Below are positions 10,082 to 17,657 of a stretch of DNA of 64,000 nt, in pieces. The DNA is from Thauera sp. GDN1. Lineage in GTDB: Bacteria; Pseudomonadota; Gammaproteobacteria; Burkholderiales; Rhodocyclaceae. The position numbers and the translations under genes were made by a program. The notes under the pieces are model-generated. The model ran no database searches. It was not told where the DNA came from and saw nothing but the letters and a program-made list of their open reading frames with translations. The stretch spans positions 744,001 through 808,000 of the forward strand of contig NZ_CP097870.1 of assembly GCF_029223545.1 (NCBI RefSeq), given 5' to 3'. Each line of letters begins with the position of its first letter. The first letter of the stretch is position 1.

Positions 10082-10339
10082 ATGAGAGCCCATCTGTCTG
10101 CCCGCCGCGTCGGCAAGCTGCTCGCTGCTGCGGCGCTCGTCATCTCAGGAACTTCCCTGTCTGCTGCGGGCGACAAGCTCGTCTTGCTGACGCCGTCTGC
10201 GGGTCTTGCTGCGGCCGTCGTCGTGGACAGCGCGGCATCGAGCGGGCAGGCGGCCGCCCCGCTGGAACTGTTGCTGTTCGTGCATCGCCCCGACCGTCCG
10301 CTGCGCCCGCTCGCCGAGCGCCACGAGGGACGCTCATGA
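10082..10339 (+). CDS. Small exported protein, first gene of the light/lipid operon
   Basis: 85 residues. A basic N-terminus and hydrophobic stretch (KLLAAAALVISGTSLSAAG, about residues 12-30) look like a Sec signal peptide, leaving a mature part of about 55 residues without cysteines. I do not recognise a family. The stop codon overlaps the ATG of the next gene (ATGA at 10336-10339), so it is translated with the operon. An ATG at 10076 is an alternative start. It could be an evolving remnant or a genuine small periplasmic protein. Confidence 0.55.
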   Translation: MRAHLSARRVGKLLAAAALVISGTSLSAAGDKLVLLTPSAGLAAAVVVDSAASSGQAAAPLELLLFVHRPDRPLRPLAERHEGRS

Positions 10340-11703
10340 ACGCGCCGGAACGCCTTTTCGGCACCGACGGCCGGCTGCATGGCGAGGGGCGGCGGATCGC
10401 GGTGATCGGCGGCGGCATCGCCGGGCTGTCCACGGCCTGGCTGCTCGCGCCCCGGCATCGGGTCACGCTGTTCGAGGCCGGCAGCTACGTCGGCGGCCAC
10501 ACCAACACCATCGACGTCACGGTCGATGGCCTCACCCATCCGGTGGACACCGGCTTCCTGGTATTCAATCGCCGCACCTATCCCAACCTGTGCGCGCTGT
10601 TCGCGCTGCTGCAGGTCGAGGCGGTCGAGACCGAGATGAGCTTCGGCCTGAGCCTGGCCGAGCCCGAGCTCGAGTGGGCGGGTAGCGACCTGTCCACCGT
10701 GTTCGCGCAGCGCGCCAACCTGCTGCGCCCGGCCTTCCTCGGCATGCTGCGCGACATCCTGCGCTTCAACCGCGACACCACGCGCATGGCGCGCGAGGGC
10801 ACGATGCCGGCGCTCGCGCTCGGCGATTACCTGGCGCGCGAGGGCTATTCGCAGGCCTTCCGCGACTGGTACCTGCTGCCGATGGCGGCGGCGATCTGGT
10901 CGTGTCCGACGCGCACCATGCTCGAATACCCGCTCGCCACCTTCGTGCACTTCTGCCACAACCACGGCCTGCTGCAGATCCTCGACCGGCCCAAGTGGAT
11001 GACGGTCAAGGGCGGCGGGCGCAGCTACGTCAGGAAGATGCTCGCCGGCCTCGACGACGTGCGCGTGAATGCGCCGGTGCGCAGCGTTGCGCGCGATCGC
11101 GAGGGCGTCCGGGTGCATACCGATGCGGGGCAGGAGCGCTTCGACGCCGTGGTGTTCGCCTGCCACAGCGACCAGGCGCTGGCCATCCTCGGCAGCGCGG
11201 CCACCCCCGAGGAGCGCCGCATCCTCGGCGCGGTGCGCTACCAGCCCAACGTCGCGTACCTGCACACCGACACCGCGCTGCTGCCGCGGCGGCAGAAGGT
11301 GTGGTCGGCGTGGAACTACCTCGCCGGCAAGGGCGCGCCCGACGCGCGTCCGGTGTCGGTCAGCTACCTGATCAACCGCCTGCAGCCGCTGCCCTTCGCG
11401 ACCCCGGTGGTGGTGTCGCTGAATCCCTTCACCGAACCCGCCGCGGACAAGACCTTACGCCGCATCGAGTACGCCCATCCGGTGTTCGACCGCGACGCGA
11501 TCGACGCCCAGGCCGCGCTGCCCGCGCTGCAGGGCCGCAACCGCAGCTGGTTCGCCGGCGCGTGGACCGGCTACGGCTTCCACGAGGACGGGCTGAAATC
11601 GGCGGTCGCGGTGGTCGAGGCCATGGGCGTCGAGGTGCCCTGGCGGCGCGGTCGCGTGGCGGCGAGCGCCGCACGCCGGGTGGCGCCCGTGGAGGCGGCG
11701 TGA
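10336..11703 (+). CDS. FAD-dependent amine-oxidase-like oxidoreductase (fatty-acid-modifying type)
   Basis: 455 residues. The dinucleotide-binding motif GGGIAGLSTAWLL is at about residues 24-36, followed by EAGSYVGGHTNTI, a signature of this flavoprotein group, and a C-terminal FAD motif GAWTGYGFHEDG. Family members lie beside cyclopropane-synthase-like methyltransferases, and a related flavoprotein in Rhodobacter is implicated in furan fatty acid formation. Desaturation or oxidation of a methylated acyl chain is therefore inferred. It overlaps its upstream neighbour by 4 bases and the downstream DUF1365 gene by 1 base. Confidence 0.85.
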   Translation: MNAPERLFGTDGRLHGEGRRIAVIGGGIAGLSTAWLLAPRHRVTLFEAGSYVGGHTNTIDVTVDGLTHPVDTGFLVFNRRTYPNLCALFALLQVEAVETEMSFGLSLAEPELEWAGSDLSTVFAQRANLLRPAFLGMLRDILRFNRDTTRMAREGTMPALALGDYLAREGYSQAFRDWYLLPMAAAIWSCPTRTMLEYPLATFVHFCHNHGLLQILDRPKWMTVKGGGRSYVRKMLAGLDDVRVNAPVRSVARDREGVRVHTDAGQERFDAVVFACHSDQALAILGSAATPEERRILGAVRYQPNVAYLHTDTALLPRRQKVWSAWNYLAGKGAPDARPVSVSYLINRLQPLPFATPVVVSLNPFTEPAADKTLRRIEYAHPVFDRDAIDAQAALPALQGRNRSWFAGAWTGYGFHEDGLKSAVAVVEAMGVEVPWRRGRVAASAARRVAPVEAA

Positions 11704-12548
11704 TGAATGCCGTCCGCCAGGCGGACTCCGCGCTGCGCGAGGCGGTCGAGCCGGCGCTGGCCGCTGCCCGCCCGGTGATGGATGCGCTGCAGCCCGCGGT
11801 GTGCTTCGGCGCGGTGATGCACGAGCGCCACGTCGAGGCGCACAACCGCTTCGTCTACCCCACCGCCTTCCTGCGCCTGCCGCTGTCCGGGCTCGAGACC
11901 CTGCGCGCACCGCTGCTCGGCATCGAGCGCGCCCACGTCTTCAGCCTGCGCAACCGCGACCACGGCGCGCGCGACGGCTCGCCGCTGCTGCCGTGGATCC
12001 GCAGGCTGCTGCGCGAACAGGGCCTGGGCGAAGCCTGCGACGGCGAGGTCGTGCTGCAGACCATGCCGCGCATCCTCGGCTTCGTGTTCAACCCGGTCAG
12101 CTTCTGGTTCTGCCACGACCGCGGCGGCGCGCTGCGCGCGGTGCTGGCCGAGGTCAACAACACCTTCGGCGAGCGCCACAACTACCTGGTGCATCACCCC
12201 GACCTGCGTCCGATCGCGGCCGGCGACGAGTTGCACGCCAGCAAGTGCTTCCACGTCTCGCCCTTCTTCCCGGTGCGCGGCGAGTACCGCTTCCGCTTCG
12301 AGCAGCGCGGCGCGGTGCATGCGGTGGCGATCGACCTGTGGCACGGCGGCGCGCTGCAGCTCGCCACCCGGCTGTCCGGCCGCGCCGAGGCGCTCGACGG
12401 CCGCGCGCTGAGGAAATGGCTGGCGCGCCAGCCCTTCATGACCCTGGGCGTCGTCGCCCGCATCCACTGGCAGGCGCTGCGCCTGGCGCTGCGCCGGGTG
12501 AGCTTCTTCCGCAAGCCCGCGCCCCCGCTCGAGGAGACCACCCGATGA
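11703..12548 (+). CDS. DUF1365 family protein
   Basis: 281 residues. Conserved DUF1365 features are HNRFVYPTAFLRLPL near the start, FNPVSFWFCHD in the middle, EVNNTFGERHNYL, and SKCFHVSPFFPV. The biochemical role is unknown, but the gene nearly always accompanies the flavin oxidoreductase and the CFA-like methyltransferase, as here. It starts inside the stop of the preceding gene (TGATG) and ends inside the start of the next (ATGA), so the three are translationally coupled. No transmembrane helix is evident. Confidence 0.9.
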   Translation: MNAVRQADSALREAVEPALAAARPVMDALQPAVCFGAVMHERHVEAHNRFVYPTAFLRLPLSGLETLRAPLLGIERAHVFSLRNRDHGARDGSPLLPWIRRLLREQGLGEACDGEVVLQTMPRILGFVFNPVSFWFCHDRGGALRAVLAEVNNTFGERHNYLVHHPDLRPIAAGDELHASKCFHVSPFFPVRGEYRFRFEQRGAVHAVAIDLWHGGALQLATRLSGRAEALDGRALRKWLARQPFMTLGVVARIHWQALRLALRRVSFFRKPAPPLEETTR

Positions 12549-13780
12549 ACGCGCTCGACCACGCCCTGCAGCCGATCGCCGGCCTGCGCCTGACCCGCCT
12601 GCCGCGCGCCACCCGGCTATGCCTGGAGATGCTCGACCGCCTCGACGGCGGCGCGATCGCGGTGGAACTTCCCGACGACCTGCCTGTGCGCGCCGGCCAC
12701 GGCCCGCTCGTCGCCCACCTGCGCGTGCGCGACCACGCGGTGTTCGACGAGGTGCTGGCACGCGGCGACATCGGCTTTGGCGAGGCCTGGATGGACGGCC
12801 TGTGGGACACCGAGGACCTCACCGCGCTGCTGCGCCTGCTGTCGGCCAACCGCCACCGCCTGCAGCACGCGATCTACGGGCGGCTCTTCCGCCTGCTCGG
12901 CCACCGCCTGCAGCACCTGCTGCGCGCCAACACCCGCAGCGGCTCGCGGCGCAACATCGAGGCCCATTACGACCTCGGCAACGAGTTCTACGCGCTGTGG
13001 CTGGACCCGACGATGACCTACTCGGCGGCGGTGTTCGCGTCGGCGGACGAGTCGCTCGCCGATGCCCAGCTGCGCAAGTACCGCCGCATCCTCGGCGAAC
13101 TCGGTGCGCAGCCGGGGCAGACGATCCTGGAAGTCGGCTGCGGCTGGGGCGGCTTCGCCGAGGTCGCCGCCACCGAGTTCGGCTGCAAGGTGCTCGGCAT
13201 CACGCTGTCGCCGTCGCAGCTCGAATTCGCCCGCGCGCGCGCCGAGCGCGGCGGCTTTGCCGACCGGGTGGATTTCGAGCTGTGCGACTACCGCGACGTG
13301 CGCGGCCGGTACGACCACATCGTGTCGATCGAGATGATCGAGGCGGTGGGCGAGCGCTTCTGGCCGACCTATTTCGCGCAGTTGTCGGCGCTGTTGAAGC
13401 CCGGCGGGCGCTGCGTGGTGCAGGCGATCACCATCGACGACGCGCTGTTCGCGCGCTACCGCCGCGGCACCGACTTCATCCAGCGCCACGTCTTCCCCGG
13501 CGGCATGCTGCCCAGCCCTGGCGCGGTGGCGCAGCAGGCGCAGCGCGCCGGGCTGGCGGTGGTCGGCGACTTCGCCTTCGGCCGCGACTACGCGCGCACG
13601 CTCGCGCACTGGCACCGCGCCTTCGAGGCGCAGGCCGCCGCGGTGCGCGTGCAGGGCTTCCCCGAGCGCTTCCTGCGCATGTGGCGCTTCTATCTTTCCT
13701 ATTGCGAGGCGGGGTTCGAGACCGGCGACATCGACGTCCATCACTACGTGTTCGCGCACGCCGGGCGCGGGGCGGCGTGA
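12545..13780 (+). CDS. cfa: Cyclopropane-fatty-acyl-phospholipid synthase family methyltransferase
   Basis: 411 residues. The SAM-binding motif is EVGCGWGGFAEVAA, preceded by the family signature IEAHYDLGNEFYALWLDPTMTYS. Further motifs are SIEMIEAVG and QAITIDD in the catalytic domain. The enzyme adds a SAM-derived C1 unit to unsaturated acyl chains of phospholipids. The neighbouring flavoprotein and DUF1365 suggest a specialised product (for example a methylated or furan fatty acid) rather than plain cyclopropane; this is inferred from context. Overlaps on both sides are 4 and 1 bases. Confidence 0.9.
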   Translation: MNALDHALQPIAGLRLTRLPRATRLCLEMLDRLDGGAIAVELPDDLPVRAGHGPLVAHLRVRDHAVFDEVLARGDIGFGEAWMDGLWDTEDLTALLRLLSANRHRLQHAIYGRLFRLLGHRLQHLLRANTRSGSRRNIEAHYDLGNEFYALWLDPTMTYSAAVFASADESLADAQLRKYRRILGELGAQPGQTILEVGCGWGGFAEVAATEFGCKVLGITLSPSQLEFARARAERGGFADRVDFELCDYRDVRGRYDHIVSIEMIEAVGERFWPTYFAQLSALLKPGGRCVVQAITIDDALFARYRRGTDFIQRHVFPGGMLPSPGAVAQQAQRAGLAVVGDFAFGRDYARTLAHWHRAFEAQAAAVRVQGFPERFLRMWRFYLSYCEAGFETGDIDVHHYVFAHAGRGAA

Positions 13781-14481
13781 TGCGCACCGCGCCGACGGTG
13801 CGCGGACGGGCCTTCCGCCGCGACGCCACCCCATGTGGGAGCGGCGGAAGCCGCGATCACGGCGCTTCCGGTACCCGCCGTGCCTGGCCCGCCGCCGCGT
13901 ATTCGCGGCTTCCGCCGCTCCCACTGCGGATCGCGGCCGGCCATGTGCTCGTCCTGCTGCTGGTGCTGGCAACGCTGCTGTCCTCCCCGCCTGCGCGAGC
14001 CGTCGGCCTGCCGCCGGCGGCGCAGCTGGCCGGCACGCCGTTCGCCCGGGTCGGCCAGGGCGAGATGCGCTGGCTCGGCTTCAAGCTCTACGACGCCGCG
14101 CTGTGGGCCGGGGAGCGCGGCGAGGCGGCGGTCGAGGCGCCGCACGTGCTGTCGATCCGCTACGCGCGCGCGGTGAGCAGCGAGCGCCTGGTCGAGGTGA
14201 GCCTCGACGAGATGCGCCGCCTCGGCTTCGGCGACGAGGCCCGGCTCGCGCGCTGGGGCGAGGTGCTCGCCGCCGCGCTGCCGTCGGTGGCGGCGGGCGA
14301 CACCCTCGCCGCGCTGCACCGGCCGGGCACGGGCGCGACGTTCTGGCATCAGGACCGGCGGAGCGGCGAGATCGGCGATCCCGAACTCGCGCGCGCCTTC
14401 TTCGCGATCTGGCTCGACCCGCGCACCCGCGAGCCGCGCCTGCGCGCGCAGCTGCTCGGCCTGGCGGATTCGGTGCGATGA
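13780..14481 (+). CDS. Chalcone-isomerase-like exported protein
   Basis: 233 residues from the coupled ATG at 13780. A hydrophobic stretch (VLVLLLVLATLLSSPPARA, residues 56-74) looks like a signal sequence, followed by a chalcone-isomerase-like domain with GEMRWLGFKLYDAALW and a C-terminal FFAIWLDP motif. Such bacterial proteins are thought to bind fatty acids. The region encoding residues 19-48 is a REP pair (13835-13924) that reads through in frame, giving an abnormally long n-region. A GTG at 13945 would bypass it and is a reasonable alternative start. Confidence 0.75.
   Translation: MRTAPTVRGRAFRRDATPCGSGGSRDHGASGTRRAWPAAAYSRLPPLPLRIAAGHVLVLLLVLATLLSSPPARAVGLPPAAQLAGTPFARVGQGEMRWLGFKLYDAALWAGERGEAAVEAPHVLSIRYARAVSSERLVEVSLDEMRRLGFGDEARLARWGEVLAAALPSVAAGDTLAALHRPGTGATFWHQDRRSGEIGDPELARAFFAIWLDPRTREPRLRAQLLGLADSVR
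13835..13924. repeat. Inverted REP pair (REPIN-like) inside the 5' end of a gene
   Basis: GTGGGAGCGGCGGAAGCCGC at 13835-13854 and its inverted partner at 13901-13924 enclose a 43-base loop, about 90 bases in total. The same family recurs at 15947-16048 and in the tandem array at 28744-28873. The 90 bases equal 30 codons, so the reading frame of the chalcone-isomerase-like gene is kept. Confidence 0.75.
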
Positions 14482-15944
14482 ACTCCCCAGGCGAGCTGGC
14501 GCGCGCCTCGGCGGTCGGCGGCGCGATTTCTTGTTCCGAGTTCGGCGCGAGCGGAAGGCGCGATGGGGACTTTTCGTCCAGCCGGACGGGCTCGGCGTCG
14601 GAAGCCGAGGCGATCGGCAGGCCTGACGGGGACTTCTCGTCCAGCCGGGGAGCCGTGCCCCTCGGGTCCGGGCCCGAAGCCGGCGGCGCCCGCGCGCTGG
14701 CGACCTACGGCGCGCTCGGCCTGCCGCTCGCCTTCGCCGCGCTGCCGATCTACGTCCATGTGCCGCAGCTCTACGCCGAGGGGCTGGGCCTGTCGCTCGC
14801 GCTGGTCGGCGCGGTGCTGCTCGCGGCGCGCATCGTCGATGCGATCACCGACCCGCTCATCGGCTGGGCCAACGACCGCCTGCCGCGCCGGCGGCTGTGG
14901 ATCGCGCTCGCCCTGCCGGCGCTGGGCGCGGGCATGGTCGGACTGCTGGTGCCACCCGCGGGCGCCGGGGCGATGTGGCTGTTCGCGCTGCTGGTGGCGG
15001 TGTCGCTGGCCTACTCGGTGGCGACCATCGCCTACAACGCCTGGGGTGCGGAGGTGGCGACGACAGGCGCTGCGCGCACGCGCTTCGTCGCCAGCCGCGA
15101 GGGCTTCGCGCTCGCCGGGGTGGTGCTGGCGGCGGCCCTGCCGGCCGTGCTCGCGGGGGGCGAGGGCGAGGCGGCCGGGCTCGCGCGCCTGGCCTGGGTC
15201 TTCCTGCCGCTGCTGCTGGTGTTCGGCGGATGGACGCTGTGGCGGGCGCCGGCGCCGCCGCGCGTGACGGGCGCCAAAGAGCCGGTGTGGGCCGGCCTGC
15301 GTGCGGCGCTCGGCGAACCCGGCTTCGCCCGCCTGCTCGCGGTGTTCGCGGCCAACGGCATCGCGGCGGCGATCCCGTCGGCGACGGTGCTGTTCTTCGT
15401 CGCCGACGTGCTCGCGGCAGCGCACCTGGCCGGCCTGTTCCTCGCGTTGTATTTCCTCGCCGCGGCGGCGAGCCTGCCGCTGTGGGTGAGGCTGTCGCAG
15501 CGCGTCGGCAAGCTGCGCGCCTGGCTCGCCGGCATGGTGCTGGCCGTGGCGGTGTTCGCCTGGGCCGGGCTGCTCGGCAGCGGCGAGGTGTTCGCCTACG
15601 GCGCGATCTGCGTGCTCTCGGGGCTGGCGCTCGGTGCCGACCTCAGCCTGCCGCCCTCGCTGCTGGCCGACCAGATCGCACGCAGCCGCGGGGCGGGGCG
15701 GAGCGCGCCGCTCGCGGCTGGGGCCTGTTTTGGCTGGTGGAACTTCGTCACCAAGGCCAACCTGGCGCTCGCCGCCGGGCTGGCGCTGCCGCTGCTCGCG
15801 CTCCTCGGCTACACGCCGGGCGCGCGTGATGCGGCGGCGGTGGCGGCGCTGGCCGGGGTGTATGGCTTCGCGCCGCTGGCGCTCAAGCTCGGCGCGATCG
15901 CGTTGCTGTGGCGCTGGCGGGGGGCGATCGAGCCGGGGTGTTGA
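14478..15944 (+). CDS. MFS transporter, GPH (sugar:cation symporter) type
   Basis: 488 residues, about twelve membrane helices starting near residue 75. The GPH-type loop DPLIGWANDRLPRRR after helix 2 and GWWNFVTKANLALAAG in the C-terminal half support the MFS_2/GPH family. Substrate unknown; in this operon it may act on a lipid precursor or be a permease of the photo-oxidative response. Residues 1-70 are an unusual soluble extension that contains GRRDGDFSSSR and GRPDGDFSSSR, the product of a direct DNA repeat (14562-14648). The start overlaps the previous stop (ATGA). Confidence 0.85.
   Translation: MNSPGELARASAVGGAISCSEFGASGRRDGDFSSSRTGSASEAEAIGRPDGDFSSSRGAVPLGSGPEAGGARALATYGALGLPLAFAALPIYVHVPQLYAEGLGLSLALVGAVLLAARIVDAITDPLIGWANDRLPRRRLWIALALPALGAGMVGLLVPPAGAGAMWLFALLVAVSLAYSVATIAYNAWGAEVATTGAARTRFVASREGFALAGVVLAAALPAVLAGGEGEAAGLARLAWVFLPLLLVFGGWTLWRAPAPPRVTGAKEPVWAGLRAALGEPGFARLLAVFAANGIAAAIPSATVLFFVADVLAAAHLAGLFLALYFLAAAASLPLWVRLSQRVGKLRAWLAGMVLAVAVFAWAGLLGSGEVFAYGAICVLSGLALGADLSLPPSLLADQIARSRGAGRSAPLAAGACFGWWNFVTKANLALAAGLALPLLALLGYTPGARDAAAVAALAGVYGFAPLALKLGAIALLWRWRGAIEPGC
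14562..14648 (+). repeat. Direct repeat within the MFS N-terminal extension
   Basis: Two copies of about 24 bases, GA(T/C)GGGGACTT(T/C)TCGTCCAGC, begin at 14562 and 14625, 63 bases (21 codons) apart. They encode the repeated DGDFSSSR peptide and precede the first membrane helix. They look like imported repeat DNA rather than part of the ancestral transporter. Confidence 0.6.
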
Positions 15945-15946
15945 GG

Positions 15947-16048
15947 CGTCGCGGCTGCCGCCGCTGCCACAGGAGAAGGCTTTCGAGCGCTCGTGGGGGC
16001 CGCGCGCGAAGTACCAGCGAGCGAAGTGGGAGCGGCGGGAGCCGCGAA
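15947..16048. repeat. Inverted REP pair between the MFS and DUF3833 genes
   Basis: GTCGCGGCTGCCGCCGCTG at 15948 and GTGGGAGCGGCGGGAGCC at 16026 form an inverted pair of the same family as 13835-13924. It fills most of the 154-base gap between genes, the only large gap in this operon, and could attenuate or stabilise the message. Confidence 0.7.
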
Positions 16049-16098
16049 GAGGTGTCGCAGCGGGAAGTCGTGCCGGCTGTGCGTGGAGGAGGTGAATC

Positions 16099-16632
16099 GT
16101 GAGGTCCTGGTTATTGTTCTGTGCGGCCCTGTTCGGGCTGTGGGGGTGCGGCAGCGTGAATATCGACGACTATCGCGCCGAGCGGCCGGCGCTCGAGCTG
16201 CGCGAATACTTCGACGGCACGCTCGACGCCTGGGGCATGTTCCAGGACCGCTCGGGCAAGGTGGTGAAGCGCTTCCATGTGCTGATCGAGGCGCGCTGGC
16301 AGGGCGAGGTCGGCACCCTGGACGAGCGCTTCACCTATTCCGACGGCACGACCCAGCGCCGGGTGTGGACCATCACCCGGCTCGGCCCCGGGCGTTACAG
16401 CGGGCGCGCCGACGACGTGGTCGGCGAGGCGAGCGGCGAGGCCGCCGGCAACGCGCTGCGCTGGCGCTACGTGCTGGCGCTGCCGGTGGACGGCAAGGTC
16501 TACAAGGTCGATTTCGACGACTGGATGTTCCTGATGGACGACAAGGTGATGCTGAACCGCTCGGTCATGAGCAAGTTCGGCTTCCGCCTCGGCGAGGTGA
16601 CGCTGAGCTTCGTGAAGCGGGCGGGAGGATGA
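16099..16632 (+). CDS. DUF3833 family lipoprotein
   Basis: 177 residues from a GTG start with GGAGG upstream. The signal sequence LLFCAALFGLWGC ends in a lipobox with Cys17, so the protein is probably a lipoprotein. DUF3833 motifs include LREYFDGTLDAWGMFQDRSG and LDERFTYSDGT. Function unknown; it recurs with SDR, NTF2-like and CFA-like genes in light- or singlet-oxygen-responsive clusters. Its stop overlaps the ATG of the SDR gene. Confidence 0.85.
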   Translation: MRSWLLFCAALFGLWGCGSVNIDDYRAERPALELREYFDGTLDAWGMFQDRSGKVVKRFHVLIEARWQGEVGTLDERFTYSDGTTQRRVWTITRLGPGRYSGRADDVVGEASGEAAGNALRWRYVLALPVDGKVYKVDFDDWMFLMDDKVMLNRSVMSKFGFRLGEVTLSFVKRAGG

Positions 16633-17648
16633 GCGATGAGCCGGGCAGGGTGGAGGCAGTCGCGGTGAGGGCGCGTGCTTGCTGCGCGCAGGGCGGGCAG
16701 GGCGCTGCCGTGGCGGCGATCGACTGCGCTGCGGCGCAAGCTGCTCCGCGCCGCTCGGGCGCGCGGCGACGGCTGTTCGCCCCGCTCAACACGCCGATCC
16801 GCGACTGGCAGGGCAGGCGGGTGTGGATCGTCGGCGCGTCGTCCGGCATCGGCGAGGCGCTCGCGCTGGAGCTCGCCCGCCGCGGTGCGCGCCTGGCGCT
16901 GTCTGCGCGCGGGGAGACGCGGTTGCGGGCGGTGTGCGCGGCCTGCGACGCCGCGGCCGGCGTCGGCTTGCGTCCCGTGGGAGCGGGCGCGCCCGCGAAT
17001 GCTGCCGTCGAGCAGGCGAATTTCGCGGGCTCGCCCGCGCCCACCGAAACCCTCTCACTGCCGCTCGATCTCGCCCGCGACGGCGACATCGAGCGTGCGC
17101 GCGACGCGCTGCTGGCGAACTGGGGCGGCTTCGATCTCGTGGTGTTCAACGCCGGCACCTACCGCCCGCTGCGCGCCTGGGAGCTGAGTGCGGAGGCCGT
17201 GCGCGAGACCCTGGCGACCAACCTCGTCGGCACCATGAGCGGCACCGCCGCGGTGTTGCCGACCCTGCTCGCGCAGGGCGCCGGCGCCATCGCGCTGGTC
17301 GGCAGCGTCGCCGGTTACGGCGGGCTGCCGAAGGCGGCCGTGTATGGGCCGTCCAAGGCCGCGCTGATCAACTTCGCCGAGACGCTGTACCTCGACCTGG
17401 CCCCGCGCGGCATCGACGTCTTCCTGATCAACCCCGGCTTCGTCGCCACGCCGCTGACCGCGCACAACGACTTCGCCATGCCGGCGCTGCAGACGCCCGC
17501 CCAGGCCGCGGACGCCATCGTGGCCGGTCTCGCGCGCGGCGCGTTCGAGATCCACTTCCCGAAACGCTTCACCCGTGCGCTGAAGCTGCTGCAATGGCTG
17601 CCGCGGCGGCTGTACTTTCCGCTCGTGCGCCGCGCGACCGGGCTTTGA
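16629..17648 (+). CDS. Short-chain dehydrogenase/reductase with an in-frame REP insertion
   Basis: 339 residues. The NAD(P)-binding motif VGASSGIGEALALELARRGA is near residue 60, the NAG motif in FNAGTYRPL, and the catalytic S-Y-K set in LVGSVAG, VYGPSKAAL. A segment of about 25 residues between the second and third strands (rich in A, G, P) is encoded by a REP pair at 16977-17044 and is not expected in the SDR fold. The first 45 residues are also poorly SDR-like. Substrate unknown. Activity may be retained, since the insertion falls in a surface loop; this is inference. Confidence 0.85.
   Translation: MSDEPGRVEAVAVRARACCAQGGQGAAVAAIDCAAAQAAPRRSGARRRLFAPLNTPIRDWQGRRVWIVGASSGIGEALALELARRGARLALSARGETRLRAVCAACDAAAGVGLRPVGAGAPANAAVEQANFAGSPAPTETLSLPLDLARDGDIERARDALLANWGGFDLVVFNAGTYRPLRAWELSAEAVRETLATNLVGTMSGTAAVLPTLLAQGAGAIALVGSVAGYGGLPKAAVYGPSKAALINFAETLYLDLAPRGIDVFLINPGFVATPLTAHNDFAMPALQTPAQAADAIVAGLARGAFEIHFPKRFTRALKLLQWLPRRLYFPLVRRATGL
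16977..17044. repeat. Inverted REP pair inside the SDR coding sequence
   Basis: GTGGGAGCGGGCGCGCCC at 16977 and its inverted partner ending GCCCGCGCCCAC at 17044 span 68 bases. They belong to the GC-rich subfamily also seen at 4223 and 17711. The SDR frame remains open across the element. Confidence 0.75.
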
Positions 17649-17657
17649 GGAGGGGTG

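Noticed and set aside
7192-11265. 1357-codon open frame on the minus strand
   Set aside because: Only its last 303 codons are the litR gene. The rest is antisense to the Na/Pi and flavoprotein genes and has low-complexity Arg/His-rich translation, as expected of a shadow frame in G+C-rich DNA.
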